In this document: positions 24,161 through 37,254 of the stretch, one piece after another
How the letters are laid out: each line of letters opens with the position of its first letter
Position numbering within the stretch: the first letter of the stretch is position 1
Origin: Opisthorchis felineus
Taxonomy: Eukaryota > Platyhelminthes > Trematoda > Opisthorchiida > Opisthorchiidae
Direction: 5' to 3'
Length of the DNA: 64,000 bases
Assembly (NCBI GenBank): GCA_004794785.1
Contig: SJOL01007141.1
Span: 1,852,771 to 1,916,770, forward strand
Translations under genes and position numbers: made by a program
The notes under the pieces: model-generated
What the model saw: only the letters and a program-made list of their open reading frames with translations
Databases searched by the model: none
What the model was told of the DNA's origin: nothing

Positions 24161-27100
24161 TAAACACTGACAGCCCTTCAGTACAAGGGCAGACTGTAAC
24201 GAACGTGGCAGCCGGGATCCCCCTGAAGTGTCTTAAGTTGAACATTCCTACCAGTCCACCCAGTCAACTTGCAGACAACCAATATGAGTTCTGACAAACG
24301 GATAATAAAGATAAGGTATGCCAGATTAAGCAAAAACATTACCCTGCCTGCTTCAAGCAATCCTACTTACGACGTGCTTATTGTTTTCATTGCTACCCTT
24401 TCACCGTAGGAGAGGAAGAATCGGGCAAAGTGCAAACCCTTGAAACCGACTTAAGCAAATGACCTGATTTCTCGCAGACAAGGAGTAGTTATGGGTTAAG
24501 TGTTGGACATGCGACCCGACTACCTAACATGTGACTTCACTTTTGTTATGCAAGTGTGCCGCATAACAAAGCAATCAGGTAGGAAAGGGTTGGACGTATT
24601 GAAGTGGAGGTCGTTTTGAGAGTAGTTACTGAAGGATTATGTAGCCGCACTGAGATCCCATAAAAACTTTTAGGAAGGAAGAAATGTGCACCGACTGACG
24701 CAAAAATAACCTCTACTACCCTCTAAATTTGGTGTTAAGTGCAAGCTGCAGAATTACACTATATATTAGTGTGATGCTAGCACTCCTGTCTCACTCAGAT
24801 AGTCACATTACCTTATCTTGTTCCACTACGCTGTGTTTTGATTCTAGACTTTCCATATTTGACAATATGAAGAACCAGTTTTTGTCCGCTTACGAGATTG
24901 CCCTGTGAATTGGTAGCATTAGGATCTCTGGTCACGTGCTAAAAGCTAGACGTTCATAAGTACGTTGTAAACGTCACTAAACAGGTGTAAAAGAATTTAG
25001 TAATGAAACCATTTGTGTAATCTACGGAGAACGCTGGTCGTACTCATAAAACTTGTAAAAAGCTTCATACGATGTTTAATATTTCTTGTGTGTGACTGTA
25101 CTCAGGGCAACCTTCAACAGTAATATTCTAACGAAATCAGGTATTTTCCGGAGTTTATTCGTTTTGAAGTAGAACACATAAGCCACTTTTACGCAATTTT
25201 TAGCTCAAACAACAAAAGATTTCATTTTGTGCGACTTGGTTGCGATATTTAGATTTTTTGATGACAGTCCAGAGGAACGACCATGGTTTTACGTTCTTTA
25301 CCACATACTTCAATACTAAATTCCTCAAACGTCTTTTTAGACTGGAAATAAAATATGGTTTTTGGAATATATGTTGTCCCATTTTGGCATATTTTACGAA
25401 AAAAAGTTGAATTGGATGTCAGAAGCATATTGTTCTCTCCAGTGTTTCCAGGGTTAAATTTCACACAGACCTGGAGCAAAAAGGCATGCTGTGAATCATT
25501 GCTGCTTTAAGTGGAACCAAATAACTAACTCAGTGTTACTCGCTGTACTGGTTAGTTCCTTAGTTTCAGTCGGGGCCAAGAGCCCAGTTAGAGAGAAATT
25601 GTCGCAGGGCAGGATGCTTCTGACCTAAAGTTAATTACTGCGCCGTTCACCGACCATCAGGTAAATTTAAGACCAATCCTTTAATTGAGAGAACGCAGCA
25701 CAAATCGCGATTGGGCCAATAATATTACAAGAATTGAGAGAACCGAATGCGACATCTTGCTAGCCGTTCAAATGCGCCGTATGATTGCGGCATTTCCGAA
25801 TTTTATAGGAATGTCGCCGTTCGTTATGCCTACATTATGCATTACATAATAGACTCAAGTAAATTCCCAGCAGGCGTCATGAAACTGCAACGCAAAACCG
25901 TCCAAAGTGATGGTCGAAAATGGCCTATTGATCTTGTGTTGACATTAATGCAAACATTGCACGATGATCCGTGGATGATCTGACCTTAGATTTGAGTGAA
26001 AATCTGATTTAAAATTCAACAGTAGTGGAATCACTGGTCATCTGTACGCAGGTTCTACGGACCCGAATACGGAGCTACATGTAAAACTGATATCTCTCCA
26101 GAACTGGGGGAATTAGATGGGCGGTGAACTTTGCAGTGACCTCTTGCAGACTATCAGTCGGCCTAACCATAGTGGAATAACACTGGGCTACGGAGCACTT
26201 TACATGTTTACAATCATTCCCAATGTTTTGTTTCCGTATTTGGTTTTCCAATTTGGCGATCGGCAATTTTTTTTAGGCGTTTGATCTCATGTTCAACATT
26301 GGGTAGTTGAGAAATGCTTTTACCTTAGTTTCTTGATGAAAGTGCAAGTTTATGGAGAGATCTGTTGGCAACATCTGTAATAAGTTCCTATCTGAAAAGA
26401 GTGTAGCAAATACAGTGCCCCCTTACTTATAGTGGCCACTGCCTTCTCCCCTCCAGCAACAGAATTAAATCGGATTCATTCCCAAACAAGGTTTTTTTAT
26501 CGGAACATAAGGATAACGATTCCTAAACGGACTCATAGAAAAACAAGTCCTAAATCTGTTAAATGCACTCAGCCATACCGCAGGCGATATCACATTGGTT
26601 TACCTTCTGATTCAACTTCCTTTCCACATACTGGGTTCCTGCTTTTAGTAGTTCTGCCACGCATTTCCTGCTATGAAACCTGAAGACCATGTTACCTGTC
26701 TTGTGGTTCACACAATAGATGCAATAGTGCGGTCTCCGCATATTACTTAAAAACTGAATTTCGCAGTTTAGCCAACAGAATCGTATTCGTGGTGGATTTT
26801 ATTCACATAAACTACCGCACTTTGCATCAAAACATTTGGCTATCCAAAGAGGCTGTTCGCGAGGCATCTTCGTACCTCGAAATAGCTTCCTCCAGAAAGG
26901 TCTCCCTTTCTCGTAATATCACAAGTGTCTAGAAGGAAAACTATTTTGCCCCATTTTCCCAAACATTACTGGATCCAGTGCGGTACTGCAGATTGGCGTG
27001 TCTTCGCATTCATCTAGTAAATGGCAACTGTCACGGCCTGAGGAGAATATGTAACCTAACAGGCATGCGTTATGATGTAGTTTGATAGGAATATTATTGA

Positions 27101-27660
27101 AAATGCAATGCATTGTCTGATCCCAGATTTTAGACGCTTTATTCTGAAGCTAATGGAATATCCTAGCGTGATGCATCAGTCTTCTTGAGCTTTGTCACAA
27201 GGAAAACCTTCTATTTGGTGACATGTTTTCTGACACATTTGCGGCAGATAGATCTGGAAAGATAGTTTTTAGGTACTGTGAATCCTTCATACAGATCGTG
27301 CCAATAGCCTGGTGGCTGAAGTTCACAAGGTGCTCTACTGGACTGAATGACTGGTTTTGGGCCAACTGACCGACTGAACAAGTCATAAATGAAGTACGCG
27401 TTCGTGCCTAATACAGCTACTGGTAATTCACTTTGTCGCTAGGCCGAGGCTACGTGTAGCGCCATCACTCGTCTGAGAAGCGAGACATTTTGGCCCATTG
27501 ATTTATCATCCTTGTTAAGTTTCTTTGCGTTCGGAGTATTGATATCACGAGAGTATAGGCGTACAGCGAATGTTCACTGTAGGTATTTCGAGTTCAGCCT
27601 TTGGAATCCTTTTCACTATTTATCATTCTGCATCTTTCTCTCTATTTCCCACCACACAAG

Positions 27661-27962
27661 CCGAAGGTCACCAGAATTGGATTGGTAAGACACAGAGTGG
27701 CGAGATTATTATGTTCACTATTGCTCACATATATCTCCGAAATGGGAGAATTCCTACAAGATCAAGTATGTCTAGGACAAAGTCGTCTGAAGCATTGTCA
27801 GAGGGTTGCGCGCCGTTGGTCCGGACTCAGTCGCAGAACCCTATGACTGTCTCGAAGGGATCGAATCATGTGCTCGATCTGAAAGAAGACTATCAGACAT
27901 CCACTTGTGAATCTTCGCAGGAAGTGGCACCCGCGTGGTTGGTGATTGTGAGGCGTGAGAAG
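27661..27962 (+). CDS. RapGAP-domain protein, exon b (N-terminal GAP subdomain)
   Basis: The acceptor CACACAAG|CC restores the codon split at the end of exon a. The donor is GAGAAG|GTAAGC, phase 0. The exon begins EGHQNWIG, matching the family's EH(Q/R)N(Y)(L/I)G, and ends APAWLVIVRREK, matching (L)GPV..S..RREK. Between them lies a stretch of roughly 75 residues that is Ser/Thr- and Arg-rich and has no counterpart in the vertebrate family members I know. A donor-like G|GTAAGA occurs at 27678-27679, so part of this stretch could be a small intron rather than coding. Other in-frame acceptors are poor. Confidence 0.83.
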
Positions 27963-28994
27963 GTAAGCAGCGTTTGTATCCTGCTTCTCTATCAAACAGC
28001 ATCTACTATATGAACGATAATTATATTGACTGAGCGTTTATATCTCCCAGTAGGTCTAGCTGTAAACTGAAACCATTTTGTGCTTTTATGGGTCACGAAT
28101 TCGTCTAATTTAACGCAATCCTCAGTAAATGTTCTGAGTGCGTATGTGATTGTAGACGATAATTACTTTGGAGTTCTAATTGTGTTTCACAGAGAGACAG
28201 CACAGAAAACATTGGATTTCAGAAACCTCGCGAATATCCCTTGTTTCTTGGTCAGGCATTTAGTGGAATCCAACTAATAAACACAAACGTTGTGGTGGCA
28301 CAAAGGCATGTTAGCTTCAAGTACCAATTCACTCGCCTTGTCAATTGTCGTCCTTCCAGAGAATAACCAAAAGATATCTATGGCTGGAGAAATTGGCGGA
28401 GGTGGCCTGGTAGCACCTGAAATGAATTTCGTGAAACCGTGTTATCACCAATCAACGATCATCCTTTCCGGATGGTCGGCGAATAAAGCTGTACCGACCA
28501 CCAAAGCTCGTGCTAATCTCGATTTTTCGATGGTCGTGTTGCTAACGCTAGTAGGAGTAGTGGAATGAAGCTTGTACGGAGGACATAAAAAGCTTAAACC
28601 GCAAGAGATACTAGCGTCCATCGGATTGTATTCCGAACCAGCTTTTTGTACCGGAGATCGCTAAGGTCAGAGCGCAAACGTTTGATGCGATTAACTTCGT
28701 ACCACTATGCAACGTTTAGTACGTGATGCATGCGTGAAATATTTACCCTGAACATCTACTATGTCACCTGCGGATTAGCAGCATTTCATCGACATGTCTG
28801 GGCCACCAGCAGGTGGTCGTAAAATATATGAGTATCGTATGCTACTGAACCATAACACTCTTGCGCGATACTAGTGTCCAAACGGCAGAACAGTACGGCA
28901 AAGAAGCTCATGCAACGAATGATCCAAGCGAAATGTGTTGTGCATGCAACAGACATGCAACATGCAATCAAATGGGAAAACCAACCACAAAGCT

Positions 28995-29250
28995 CTAGCG
29001 TGAACACATTCGCCTCTTCAGACGTGAAAATTAAGGTATGTCCAGCGTTCCCTGGTGGTGTATTGGTCACATGCTCGCCTCTCATGTCAGCTGTCTGGAG
29101 TTCAAACCCCGACAAGACCAAGGATATGCACTGCTAATGAGCGAAACTCGAGTCCAGAGCTTCCCTTTCGTGTGAACTCACCAAAATAATTGCGCGAGGA
29201 CAGAAGGACGACTGTTCAAACGAGAGTGATGTGAATGTGAATTCTACAAA
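28995..29250 (+). repeat. SINE family A copy, plus strand (most complete)
   Basis: The copy starts with TTCAGACGTGAAAA, as the 8950-9235 copy does on its own strand. It has box-A-like GGTGGTGTATTGGTCAC and box B GGAGTTCAAACCCC. The body and the tail GTTCAAACGAGAGTGATGTG complete it. I used this copy as the reference for the family; the unit is about 255 bp. Confidence 0.87.
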
Positions 29251-30119
29251 TCCCGCAACCACCGACGATTGTGATATATTCTAAGCCTTTCGACTTGCAT
29301 ATTAATTCGATTAACGAATCTTAATCCCAGTATGTCTCGTTTTTCCAGTGCATTTGGGGCCGTAGAACCATGATCGGACAAAAGCGGCTGATTGATCGGG
29401 ACTAGTTTATCAGTTCGGTTCTTCACATTACCAAGATCGTGACAAACCTGTTGTTTAAGCAGTCATCCTCTTTGAGTCTTTTTTATGAGTGTTCATCATT
29501 ATCGTTGTCAGGGACCGCGACATCAGTGTTGACACCGATGCTTCACTGTCAAACATCATACGTATGTGTTGCAATCACGTTGAGAAAGTCTACACAGTGC
29601 AGCGTTTCTGAGACGGGTTATCTCCAAAAAACTCGTACATTGCTGCGGCTTCGGAGAGAAAAGGACTCATTCAAATTCTTGTCACCATACTCAATTTAGG
29701 GGTTCAAAGTAGGGAGGAATAGGCAGTGAATGGTTTACAAAGTTGGTTTGGTCTTTCATTAGAACACTATTCAGAATAGCATCCTAATACATTGACCTTG
29801 TTTTAATAGTTATCACATTTCACAGTAGATTCTTCAGGTGGCCTCTTCAGATAGGTAAGTTAGTTAAATATGGGGCAGCTGTTCAACATGAATTAGATTC
29901 GCAAAATAATTCTGCTGTACACCTTTTGCTGAGTGTTTTATTTAACAAAGTCAGTAGGAGAGATTCCTTCACTCCCCTGGTTAGCAGAATCACTCTTTGC
30001 AACTTTCTCGTGTATCCTTTTTAAACGTAGAGTTTGATCCTTACAGTGTGGCGAAATACTGGTAGCTCGGACCCGCTGCTTGGATGTTGGTTTGCTTGCA
30101 ATTTAGATTTCGTTTCGTC

Positions 30120-30275
30120 AGTGAGGCCATTCTGCGCTGAAAAGCCGAGAAGAACTACACTATTGTTTTATCCCCATCATCAGCAGTGCGCATCTCAGGA
30201 AACGCAAAAGTCTCGAACTTACGACCTTCGGCCAGTAGTTGGACACTTAACCGTTCGGCCTTGAGCGGCTGATCA
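30120..30275 (-). repeat. SINE family C copy, minus strand
   Basis: The reverse complement begins with AGGCCGAACGGTTAAGTGTC and a box-B-like GTAAGTTCGAGACT. It continues through GCACTGCTGATGATG to CTTCTCGGCTTTTCAGC. A second copy on the opposite strand is at about 59797-59975. Confidence 0.75.
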
Positions 30276-30902
30276 GCAGTGTGATTACCTCTCACTTAGA
30301 CTTAGACTCACCGTAACCACGTGGCATGATCACGTGCTGACTGGCTTCTGGAGTCACGACTTAGTCGTTTAGTCATCAGGCACGGTGACTGAGCAAACCA
30401 TCAACCCAAATTTGGCCCTAATTGATTACATCATCTGCCCGACGAGTTCATTTTCAATGAAAGAATAGAGAAACATAGACGACGAATGTTACCAATTTTA
30501 TTAGTGGTACTTTTAGAGTGCAAAATTAGGCTAAAGTCTCTAGTTTTTTTCCAAACATTCATTTCAGTTTTCACTCCTTTGTGGAGGCCTGCTGAGTGCC
30601 CTTCTGATAAGTGGCTCCTGTTGTATTTGGATTTGGTGCGATCCGTCTGATTGGGTGGGAGCCTCCCGACCCTCCCCGCACTCTATTAGGATGTTGCAAG
30701 ATACCGTGGCTAACTGTTGAGGTTCGCAACTACTATGGTAACCTGAAGCAGTCGTTAATGCAGTGATAGGAAGCTTGTTGCGGTCGTATTAATGGAGTGA
30801 TTACTGATTGGTTAGTATCGGAGATGTGTATAGCACGTTTCTATGTCCCTTCTGTGAAATTAAACGTAACTGTCTGCCCATCTTTCCTTTCCTATCCAAA
30901 AG

Positions 30903-31175
30903 GAAGCGGATATTCGTGGATGCATTATCAATACACAAACCGACTGGGTAGACGCACCAGTCGAAGAGGCAAATAAACAACGTATACAGAAACGACACGC
31001 CAACGATGTACGGAGGAGTTCTGAAGTGGCTTTTTTGGGAAAGTCTGCGACAGAACAAAAAATCTACAAGATACTATGCTTTGTGACGGGAAACCAGGTG
31101 AATCTGTCAGATATTCGACTGGCAGAACCTAGTCAAGCACTTCACGATCTGATAGTGAAACTGGACGAACTTGAG
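30903..31175 (+). CDS. RapGAP-domain protein, exon c
   Basis: This exon of 273 nt encodes 91 residues in one open frame. The acceptor is CCAAAAG|GAAG after a CT-rich run and it starts in phase 0, agreeing with exon b. The residues GCIINTQTDW follow the preceding RREK as the family's 'RREK...YR.I.RT' does. The end, SQALHDLIVKLDELE, matches the family's (T)EQL.KLDE. The frame ends at GAG|GCGAGT, phase 0, and the downstream splice fits perfectly only if this GC is used as donor. KLDE is then followed by ten residues up to the FG of exon d, the same spacing as in SIPA1-like proteins. No GT donor in the right phase is available. Confidence 0.85.
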
Positions 31176-34100
31176 GCGAGTTGAATTGTTTTCCCACTCC
31201 AAGTAAAGCCACAAGAGTGACTACTCTATTCTGAGATGCACCTAATTCTAAGAGTTTCGGTTCATCACAAATTTACATAGAACCTATAGATACAGGTTTT
31301 TATTGGGACCATAGCCCCTTTGTTAGGACCTAGCTAGTTACTTGCAGTAAAACTGATACCCGTAAAACTTGAGCAGATCATTCACATGATAGATTTGTGT
31401 GCTGCTTATCAACCTGAGGATAACTTGTACAAATCACGTACCTAATCAGCAAAAGAACGTACTGAAGTGTCCACTAATCGATCAGGCCAAAGAAAGCACG
31501 GCAACTGTGCTGACCTGTTTAGCAAACCACGTGTGTATTACGACCAACCGTAAAAGTTCACGGGACTTTCCGCTGATCGCATATACTGTACGGCACCGTA
31601 TTTGTTCACATTCACGCCCTCCAAGCAAAACACAAAGGCCATGCAATACGTTTTTAACGATCGATTTTCAGCTGGTGGTTTTTGGACTCTAATTTGTTTT
31701 ATTTCTCAGTCAACGGAAAAGGTGAAGACTGAAGGCGTTCTGAGCGCAATGAGTCAGCAGCAGGCAGCACAGGATAAGGGTAACAATTCATAAACTGACT
31801 ACAAACATTTCGAAATGAAAATTCACAAAGTGTTTTTGACTCTAACGTGACAAATCAAACGACCTTAACAAGGTGTATACAAGATTATTTTCGAAGCCCC
31901 TTGCTTTCGGATCCGCCGTGAAGATCGATACCTAATTGCTTAAAAATTGCAGGACACTCGTAGTTTTGTTCCTCTCGGTTAGCTGGTCAGAGGAGAGAAA
32001 TTTTTCTTAGACAGATCTTATTCTGATGTTTTCCAAATTTTTTTCGGGGTCCGAGCTAAGTGATGGCTCCTCAGTGACCCTCTAATGCAATAGAAAAAGC
32101 AAAAATCACTTTCGATAATTTGTAACACGTGAGGGGGATTTCTTAGGAGAGGTACAACCGCAATTCAGCTTCAAAAAAACCGTTCAGCTGCAGCTCCCTT
32201 TCGGTGCCGAACTGCTATGCCACCAGAAGGAAGCACGAGGGCTGGGATACTGCCAGGTTGCCCAAGCCTAGACAGGGGAAGTCGAGAGGCAGAAGTCGGG
32301 TTCGAACCACGGACCGTCCGGTCAGTAAATTCGCACTCTAACCATTGAACCATCTCGCTCTCAATTCAGCTTCAGTATCTAGTCGGATCTAACGCTCACA
32401 ACCGACGTCCTGTCAGTCACTTAGTCTTGGATAAATAGCATTCCCGGTTGTCAAAACACCAGAGTTTCATTCAATATACCCTCCCCGTAGTCACTAGCAC
32501 TTTCACTGAGAAGCTATAACCAACGATGCCTTCCAGGTCCATCGAACCCGTTTCCGAGATGACATATCGGAATTTTTCTGTGTCCACCAACAAGTTCATG
32601 AGCTGGAGAGAAAATCGGGTGACTTGAAGTGGAGTTAACGCTAGGGAAATTATCTAGTGCTTTTTCTCATGTGGTAACCCTCGATGCATGTATGCATTTG
32701 ATAGCGTTTGGAATACAGCAGTGGGCTGATGGGTATGCACGCACTAGTATCAATCCTAAACAGAGTTGTCGCCGCATACCCATCTGATGACTCCTCGCAC
32801 ATCGGAAACACCGACTTTACACACCGTGCAACAATCCATCAGTCAACTGGATTGTCACCGATGTTTTCGCCACACAGGACGATTGCACGCTGCATCAGCT
32901 AGCGTGCACCTCCGCTTGATGTTTACCTTCGTCGCTCTCTCGAAGTACACGGTCAAACTTTACAAATCTAGTTGGAGACCACCACCACCAATTCCGCTAG
33001 GATTTTACTGGGTCGCCTATCGATGCGGTAGACCGACTGAGAAGAAGACCCATTGACTCGACCCCTCTCAATCCTAACCCCGCTTGAGCTTAACCAGCCT
33101 GCAGACTGACAAAAATTTTTTTCAATGAAATAGTTCGGGTGTGAGTGCCTGTATACGGCAATGTTAAATGAAACTGCTAAGAGCGATACACTAGGGTGGC
33201 AAGTAGAAAAATTTGGTTCAAATAACGGAAGTCCTAAACAGGGCGGAACTGATAGTTGGATGTCAGCGAAATTCAGTCAGTTATCTCGCGCCACTTAAAA
33301 GGAACTTCTTATACAAGAACTCCCTCAGATCAAAAGTGTCAGCTGAAATGCTAGGGTTGAATTCATCATCGACGTTTTGAAGATATGAGCCAGAATCGCT
33401 TTTCTAAATGCATAGTCTCCGAAACGAGCCCTGGAGGAGTTCTACTCCCCTTCATGGTTCCCACAGGTTGTGTAAAATTGAAAAGCTCGGCCCCTATCAT
33501 AAACTGTATTGCTTACATAACCTAAAGATAGACAGAACTACGAAGATGCACTTCGTAATGAGCTTTGATCAAAGAAGGTCCGGAAGTCTTACTCTACTTT
33601 TGGCCATAAATTAAGAAGTGCACTTCGCAAAACCAATACATATCTCGGCCACACAAATCTATAGTTAGATAATAATAATGATAGCTATAATTAGCTCCGT
33701 GTCATACAGACTTCCTTGTCCGTTAAGCAGAGCCGGAGAGTCATTTAGTTACTTCCTCTCTCTCCCTCTGTCTGTCTGTCTATTCACTTGGCGTGAATAG
33801 AACTAACTTGTTCAGCCACACTAGATAAGCGGTACAGTTTCGAAAGAATCAAAGGTAATGTTCTGGTTCAGCTAAAATGAAAGATTCTAAGGCACAGATC
33901 CTGCTGAAATTTAAGTGAGTTCGAAGCAATCGTAAAAACAGATCCAGCAAAATCGAAAAGCTAAACTTATCAGCTGTTATACAGTTTGGCTGGCTGCATA
34001 CTACCAACTAGTCCCTCAATGTAAGCACATTTCCTTGTTTTTCAGGTTCGTTGCTTCCAAAAGACTTGCCTAGGAAGAGGAGGGAAGAATTTGTGTGGTG

Positions 34101-34336
34101 TTATATGTGAACGTAGTTTCCGTGAAAGATTACTAGCTCCAACTGTGTTTTGTCTTCTCTGTTTTGGAGCCAATGCAGTTTCCACACCATGCCCCATAAG
34201 ATAAGTATTGTTTGGAGGAAACCTTGCTTGCGTGACCAAGAAGCGACATTATATACGCAAGCAACACAATAACGTATCGTTAGCATCACCCGCTGTTCAG
34301 CCAACAGGAAACTTTTTCTCTTCCCCACCCCCACAG
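31176..34336 (+). other. Intron 3 of the RapGAP gene, GC-AG type (phase 0, about 3.2 kb)
   Basis: The donor GAG|GCGAGT and the acceptor CCCCACAG|CTG after a strong pyrimidine tract (34318-34336) define this intron. Inside is one antisense SINE of family B (32165-32365). The remainder shows short unassigned frames only. Confidence 0.78.
32165..32365 (-). repeat. SINE family B copy with intact tRNA-like head, minus strand
   Basis: On the minus strand it begins GAGATGGTTCAATGGTTAGA and reaches box B GTGGTTCGAACCCGA, almost ideal for a polymerase III promoter. The body contains GGCAACCTGGCAGTATCCCA and ends in a T-rich run. A second, more diverged copy is at 62483-62645 on the plus strand. It is not a functional tRNA gene, because a long non-tRNA body is attached and the acceptor stem is not closed. 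Confidence 0.85.
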
Positions 34337-34412
34337 CTGATAGAAAAACACAAGTTTGGCGTAGTGCTCTGCAAAGCTGGACAGTCAACGGAAAATGAGG
34401 TCTACAATAACA
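34337..34412 (+). CDS. RapGAP-domain protein, exon d (linker motif CKAGQST)
   Basis: This short exon reads LIEKHKFGVVLCKAGQST and then ENEVYNN. It matches almost residue for residue the SIPA1-like block (V/I)G(I/V)(M/L)YCKAGQSTEEEMYNN, and more distantly the Rap1GAP block FKFGVIYQKLGQTSEEELF. The acceptor follows the pyrimidine run TTCCCCACCCCCACAG, and the donor is AACA|GTAAGT, phase 1. The split codon joins exon e as AAG. This exon is the main reason I favour the SIPA1/SIPA1L branch over Rap1GAP. Confidence 0.93.
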
Positions 34413-34739
34413 GTAAGTAAAATGTTTTCACTCAGCTTTATCGGTAGCGTGGTATATTTGGCTACTCAGGGTCCATCTAATTTGGGACCACATGCATGAC
34501 TGAAGTTCACGTTTGTGTGAAAGTTCTTCTTAACACAACCTCACAGGGTACCAACGAGATTACTGATTAGATAAGGGAGGCGTGTGAAATCACATTTAGC
34601 CTTACGTTTCTTGGTCAGAGAGAGTCACTTCTAGGGCAGTTCACACATTTAGCTATCTGATAACCGCAGGAATCTAAAGCAGACTCGTTTGACTTACTTT
34701 ATCCGCCGACCTACGGTAACGCGTCTATTAGAAGATCAT

Positions 34740-36892
34740 GTACGGCAGTCGTTCAGTTCACTGGACATCACCTAACCATCTCAAGCTGTTCAGACGCCGT
34801 ATGTTGTGCCGTCACATGGTCAGTGTTTCACTGCCGTGCAAGCGGACAGTTAGAACCATCTTAATATGGACGTGCAGCTGCGGTCCTTCCACACCCGCTT
34901 CTGGAGTTCGTCAAAAGCCACATATGATGGTAACATGGAATCTCAGCTCACGGTCGACGATCAAGTCAGTTTCTGAGGCACCAGAAGCCCGTGCAGTAGT
35001 CGACAAACACCGTTCACTTCTCAGTATGTGGGAGAGTGTTGGAGACTATATCCGGTGCCGTTTGCTGCATAAATAAAGTCTTCTTCCAATTGATGCCCAG
35101 ACAAAACGATGCAGCAGCAGCTGCTAAATATTGTGTTGGGCATCACAGCTCATTATGCGTATGTGCGAACAGTACGTGGTCGTCTGCAAACGTGAGGATA
35201 TAGACATTGGCCTAGTGAACCGGACTCCTAACATTCAAACGCCTTATGTTGAACAGACGTCCATCAATACAACATTCGCACTGCGTACCAACGTCGCCGC
35301 TCTCGATAGCTGCATCCACGATGAGCATTACGTATCGACTGAAGGGAGCACGTGCAAAGGTGCACCGATGTTTTACCCTGTGCGGTAGGCGGCGGATGAG
35401 GTTGAAAATTTTTAGCTGATAACCGCATTCAAAAAGAACTGTCCACGGAATTTCTCGGTTGACGGGGTAAAAATCCCTCGTGAAATCGACGGAGAGCCGA
35501 CAGAGCTTCTGGTGATGTTCGATGATTTTTCTAGAAGGTGTCGTGTAGTAAATATCAGATCCATTGTGCCGCAACCAGCACGAAAATCACCCTCTTTGAG
35601 GATTGCGCTCTGATCACTTCGCGTAGTCGGGCGCCTCATTTCCACACAACCCATGGATTTGCCCGCACATTTCAGCAGACTTGTCGCCCTGTAACTGTCA
35701 ATTGTGGTCTTCCTCACCCTTCCCAAGTTAATAGACTTGATTAGATCGTCCTCTTTTTCGCCAATTTTGTCTCCTGTATCACTCGTCCTTGAAACGACTG
35801 AGTTGCCCAGTCAGGCAATTTCGAGCATCGTTTATCTTATGTTTCTCTACCTTACTGCCCGGATGGGCAAGGGGTTTGGCTAATGTTTTGTTCCTTCGAG
35901 TTATGAGCTGTTTTATTTGTTGAGTGTGGTTGTCAAACCAATCAGAGCGTCTCTGAAGCATTTGCCCGATCCGGCTGACTGCCTTCGTTATCATGTGTTC
36001 CTCTATGCTCTGTTAGGCTTCTTGCAGCGGTCTGGATGGATTGAAGAATTTTGACTACAGAGATGAGTTGATGGTAGTACACGAGCCTGATTTTCGGATC
36101 TTCTGGGTTTTTTACGCCAGTCTTCATGCTACTACAGTTAACGTAATGTGGCCTATGAACCTGTATTTCCGCCCCTCATTCATTCAGCTCCTTTTGTCGC
36201 TGCTGTAATGCACACCACTCGAACTTCTCACCGAGTAGCAATAAGATGATGGGGTGAGTGAGAGGGGCCGTATCCGTATGTCCCTTCTCGAGGCAAAATC
36301 TCGTGTCAGCAACCGCATGACTATGGGAAGCGCAGATTTTGCAAAGCTGGTCACCATTGGCATTTACATTCCCGATACCAAGGCGTTACAGAACTTCTGA
36401 ACACAGAGAATAATCTCAACCGAAATGTGCAGTGAATTACTCCAGCAACAGTATCTTATCGGTTCTCGGAAGTGAGCTAAGGAGAGCACCAGCATCAATG
36501 TAGAACTTGCCTGTGTTCTTTTGTTGAGTGAAGCGTTGGAGCGTATGCACATAGTTTCGAATTGCCAGTCTCAGACGCATTGATGCAAGGAGTGAATTAA
36601 TTCCACGGGGTTCTGAGTCCAACATTTTCTAGGTACAGTCGAACTGGGCTAAACCAATATAATCTTGTTTTCTTTCCGTCGAGTATTCAATCCAGTAGAG
36701 TGTGCATCCGGAACCAGCTCCTTTTTCAGTCAGCTCTGTTTCGGTGAGGGAGGCGATGTGGATTCCGCAACCAAGATGATCGTTATGCTTATCGGTTTTA
36801 GCCAGGATTGTTCGGACATTCCAAGAGCCCCTAGTTAGCGACCTCCTTGGGAAGCACAAACACTTCCGACTTACATGTATCAAAAAGGACAT
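34740..36892 (-). mobile_element. RTE-like LINE, endonuclease to reverse transcriptase, antisense (degenerate)
   Basis: Read on the minus strand, the endonuclease begins with RGSWNVRTI (about 36803-36832). A later endonuclease block, NANGDQLCKICASHSHAVADTRF, is split here by frame changes (about 36300-36365). The reverse transcriptase follows with KLCRLSVDFTRDFYPVNRE...LFECGY (35440-35510), then IFNLIRRLPHRVKHRCTFA, DGRLFNIRRL (about 35230), LTFADDHVLFAH (about 35190) and ELQKRVWKD (about 34890). Many stops are present. At about 2.15 kb it is shortened but carries both catalytic modules, so it is the most complete LINE in the window. It is antisense to the host gene. Confidence 0.88.
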
Positions 36893-37254
36893 CGTATGAA
36901 TTGTTATGCCACCACCAGATGCCCAGTGTGGAGGAGAGAGTGGGACCGCCTGCCCTTAGGAGTCCGTGCTATAGGCTGGCAAAACACTCTGGGAGGTGGG
37001 TTGTTAACAGTAGCTGTATTGCTGCTCTTTCGACCGTAGTTGTTTAGACTGGCTCTGATAACGGTCAGCCATGCACCAAGGAGCAACCAAGACTGCCTTT
37101 TATTAGCCTCTCCCTCTCGAACGGTGGGAAAGCAGTAAATGCCTGCTAAACAGTGGATTTGACCGGTTTAACTGATGCACATCCAAGCTTCCCTAAATCC
37201 TTATGCGCCGGCAAAATAACCACTGACTCAGTAGGAATGGTGTACTGGGATTTT

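Larger units (their letters stand above)
21620..27660 (+). other. Intron 1 of the RapGAP gene (phase 1, about 6.0 kb)
   Basis: The intron has a GT donor at 21620 and an AG acceptor at 27659-27660. It contains a head-to-head SINE pair (22322-22727), a LINE tail in sense orientation (23430-24160) and a short repeat at 24816-24850 that recurs at 44943. The remainder shows nothing recognisable. Confidence 0.8.
27963..30902 (+). other. Intron 2 of the RapGAP gene (phase 0, about 2.9 kb)
   Basis: GT...AG intron. It holds a sense SINE of family A (28995-29250) and an antisense SINE of family C (30120-30275). Frames at 28290-28568 and 29439-29699 carry no recognisable domain. Confidence 0.8.

Noticed and set aside
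32165..32365. Possible tRNA gene on the minus strand
   Set aside because: Boxes A and B are good, but the sequence continues into the SINE B body and the 3' acceptor pairing is missing.
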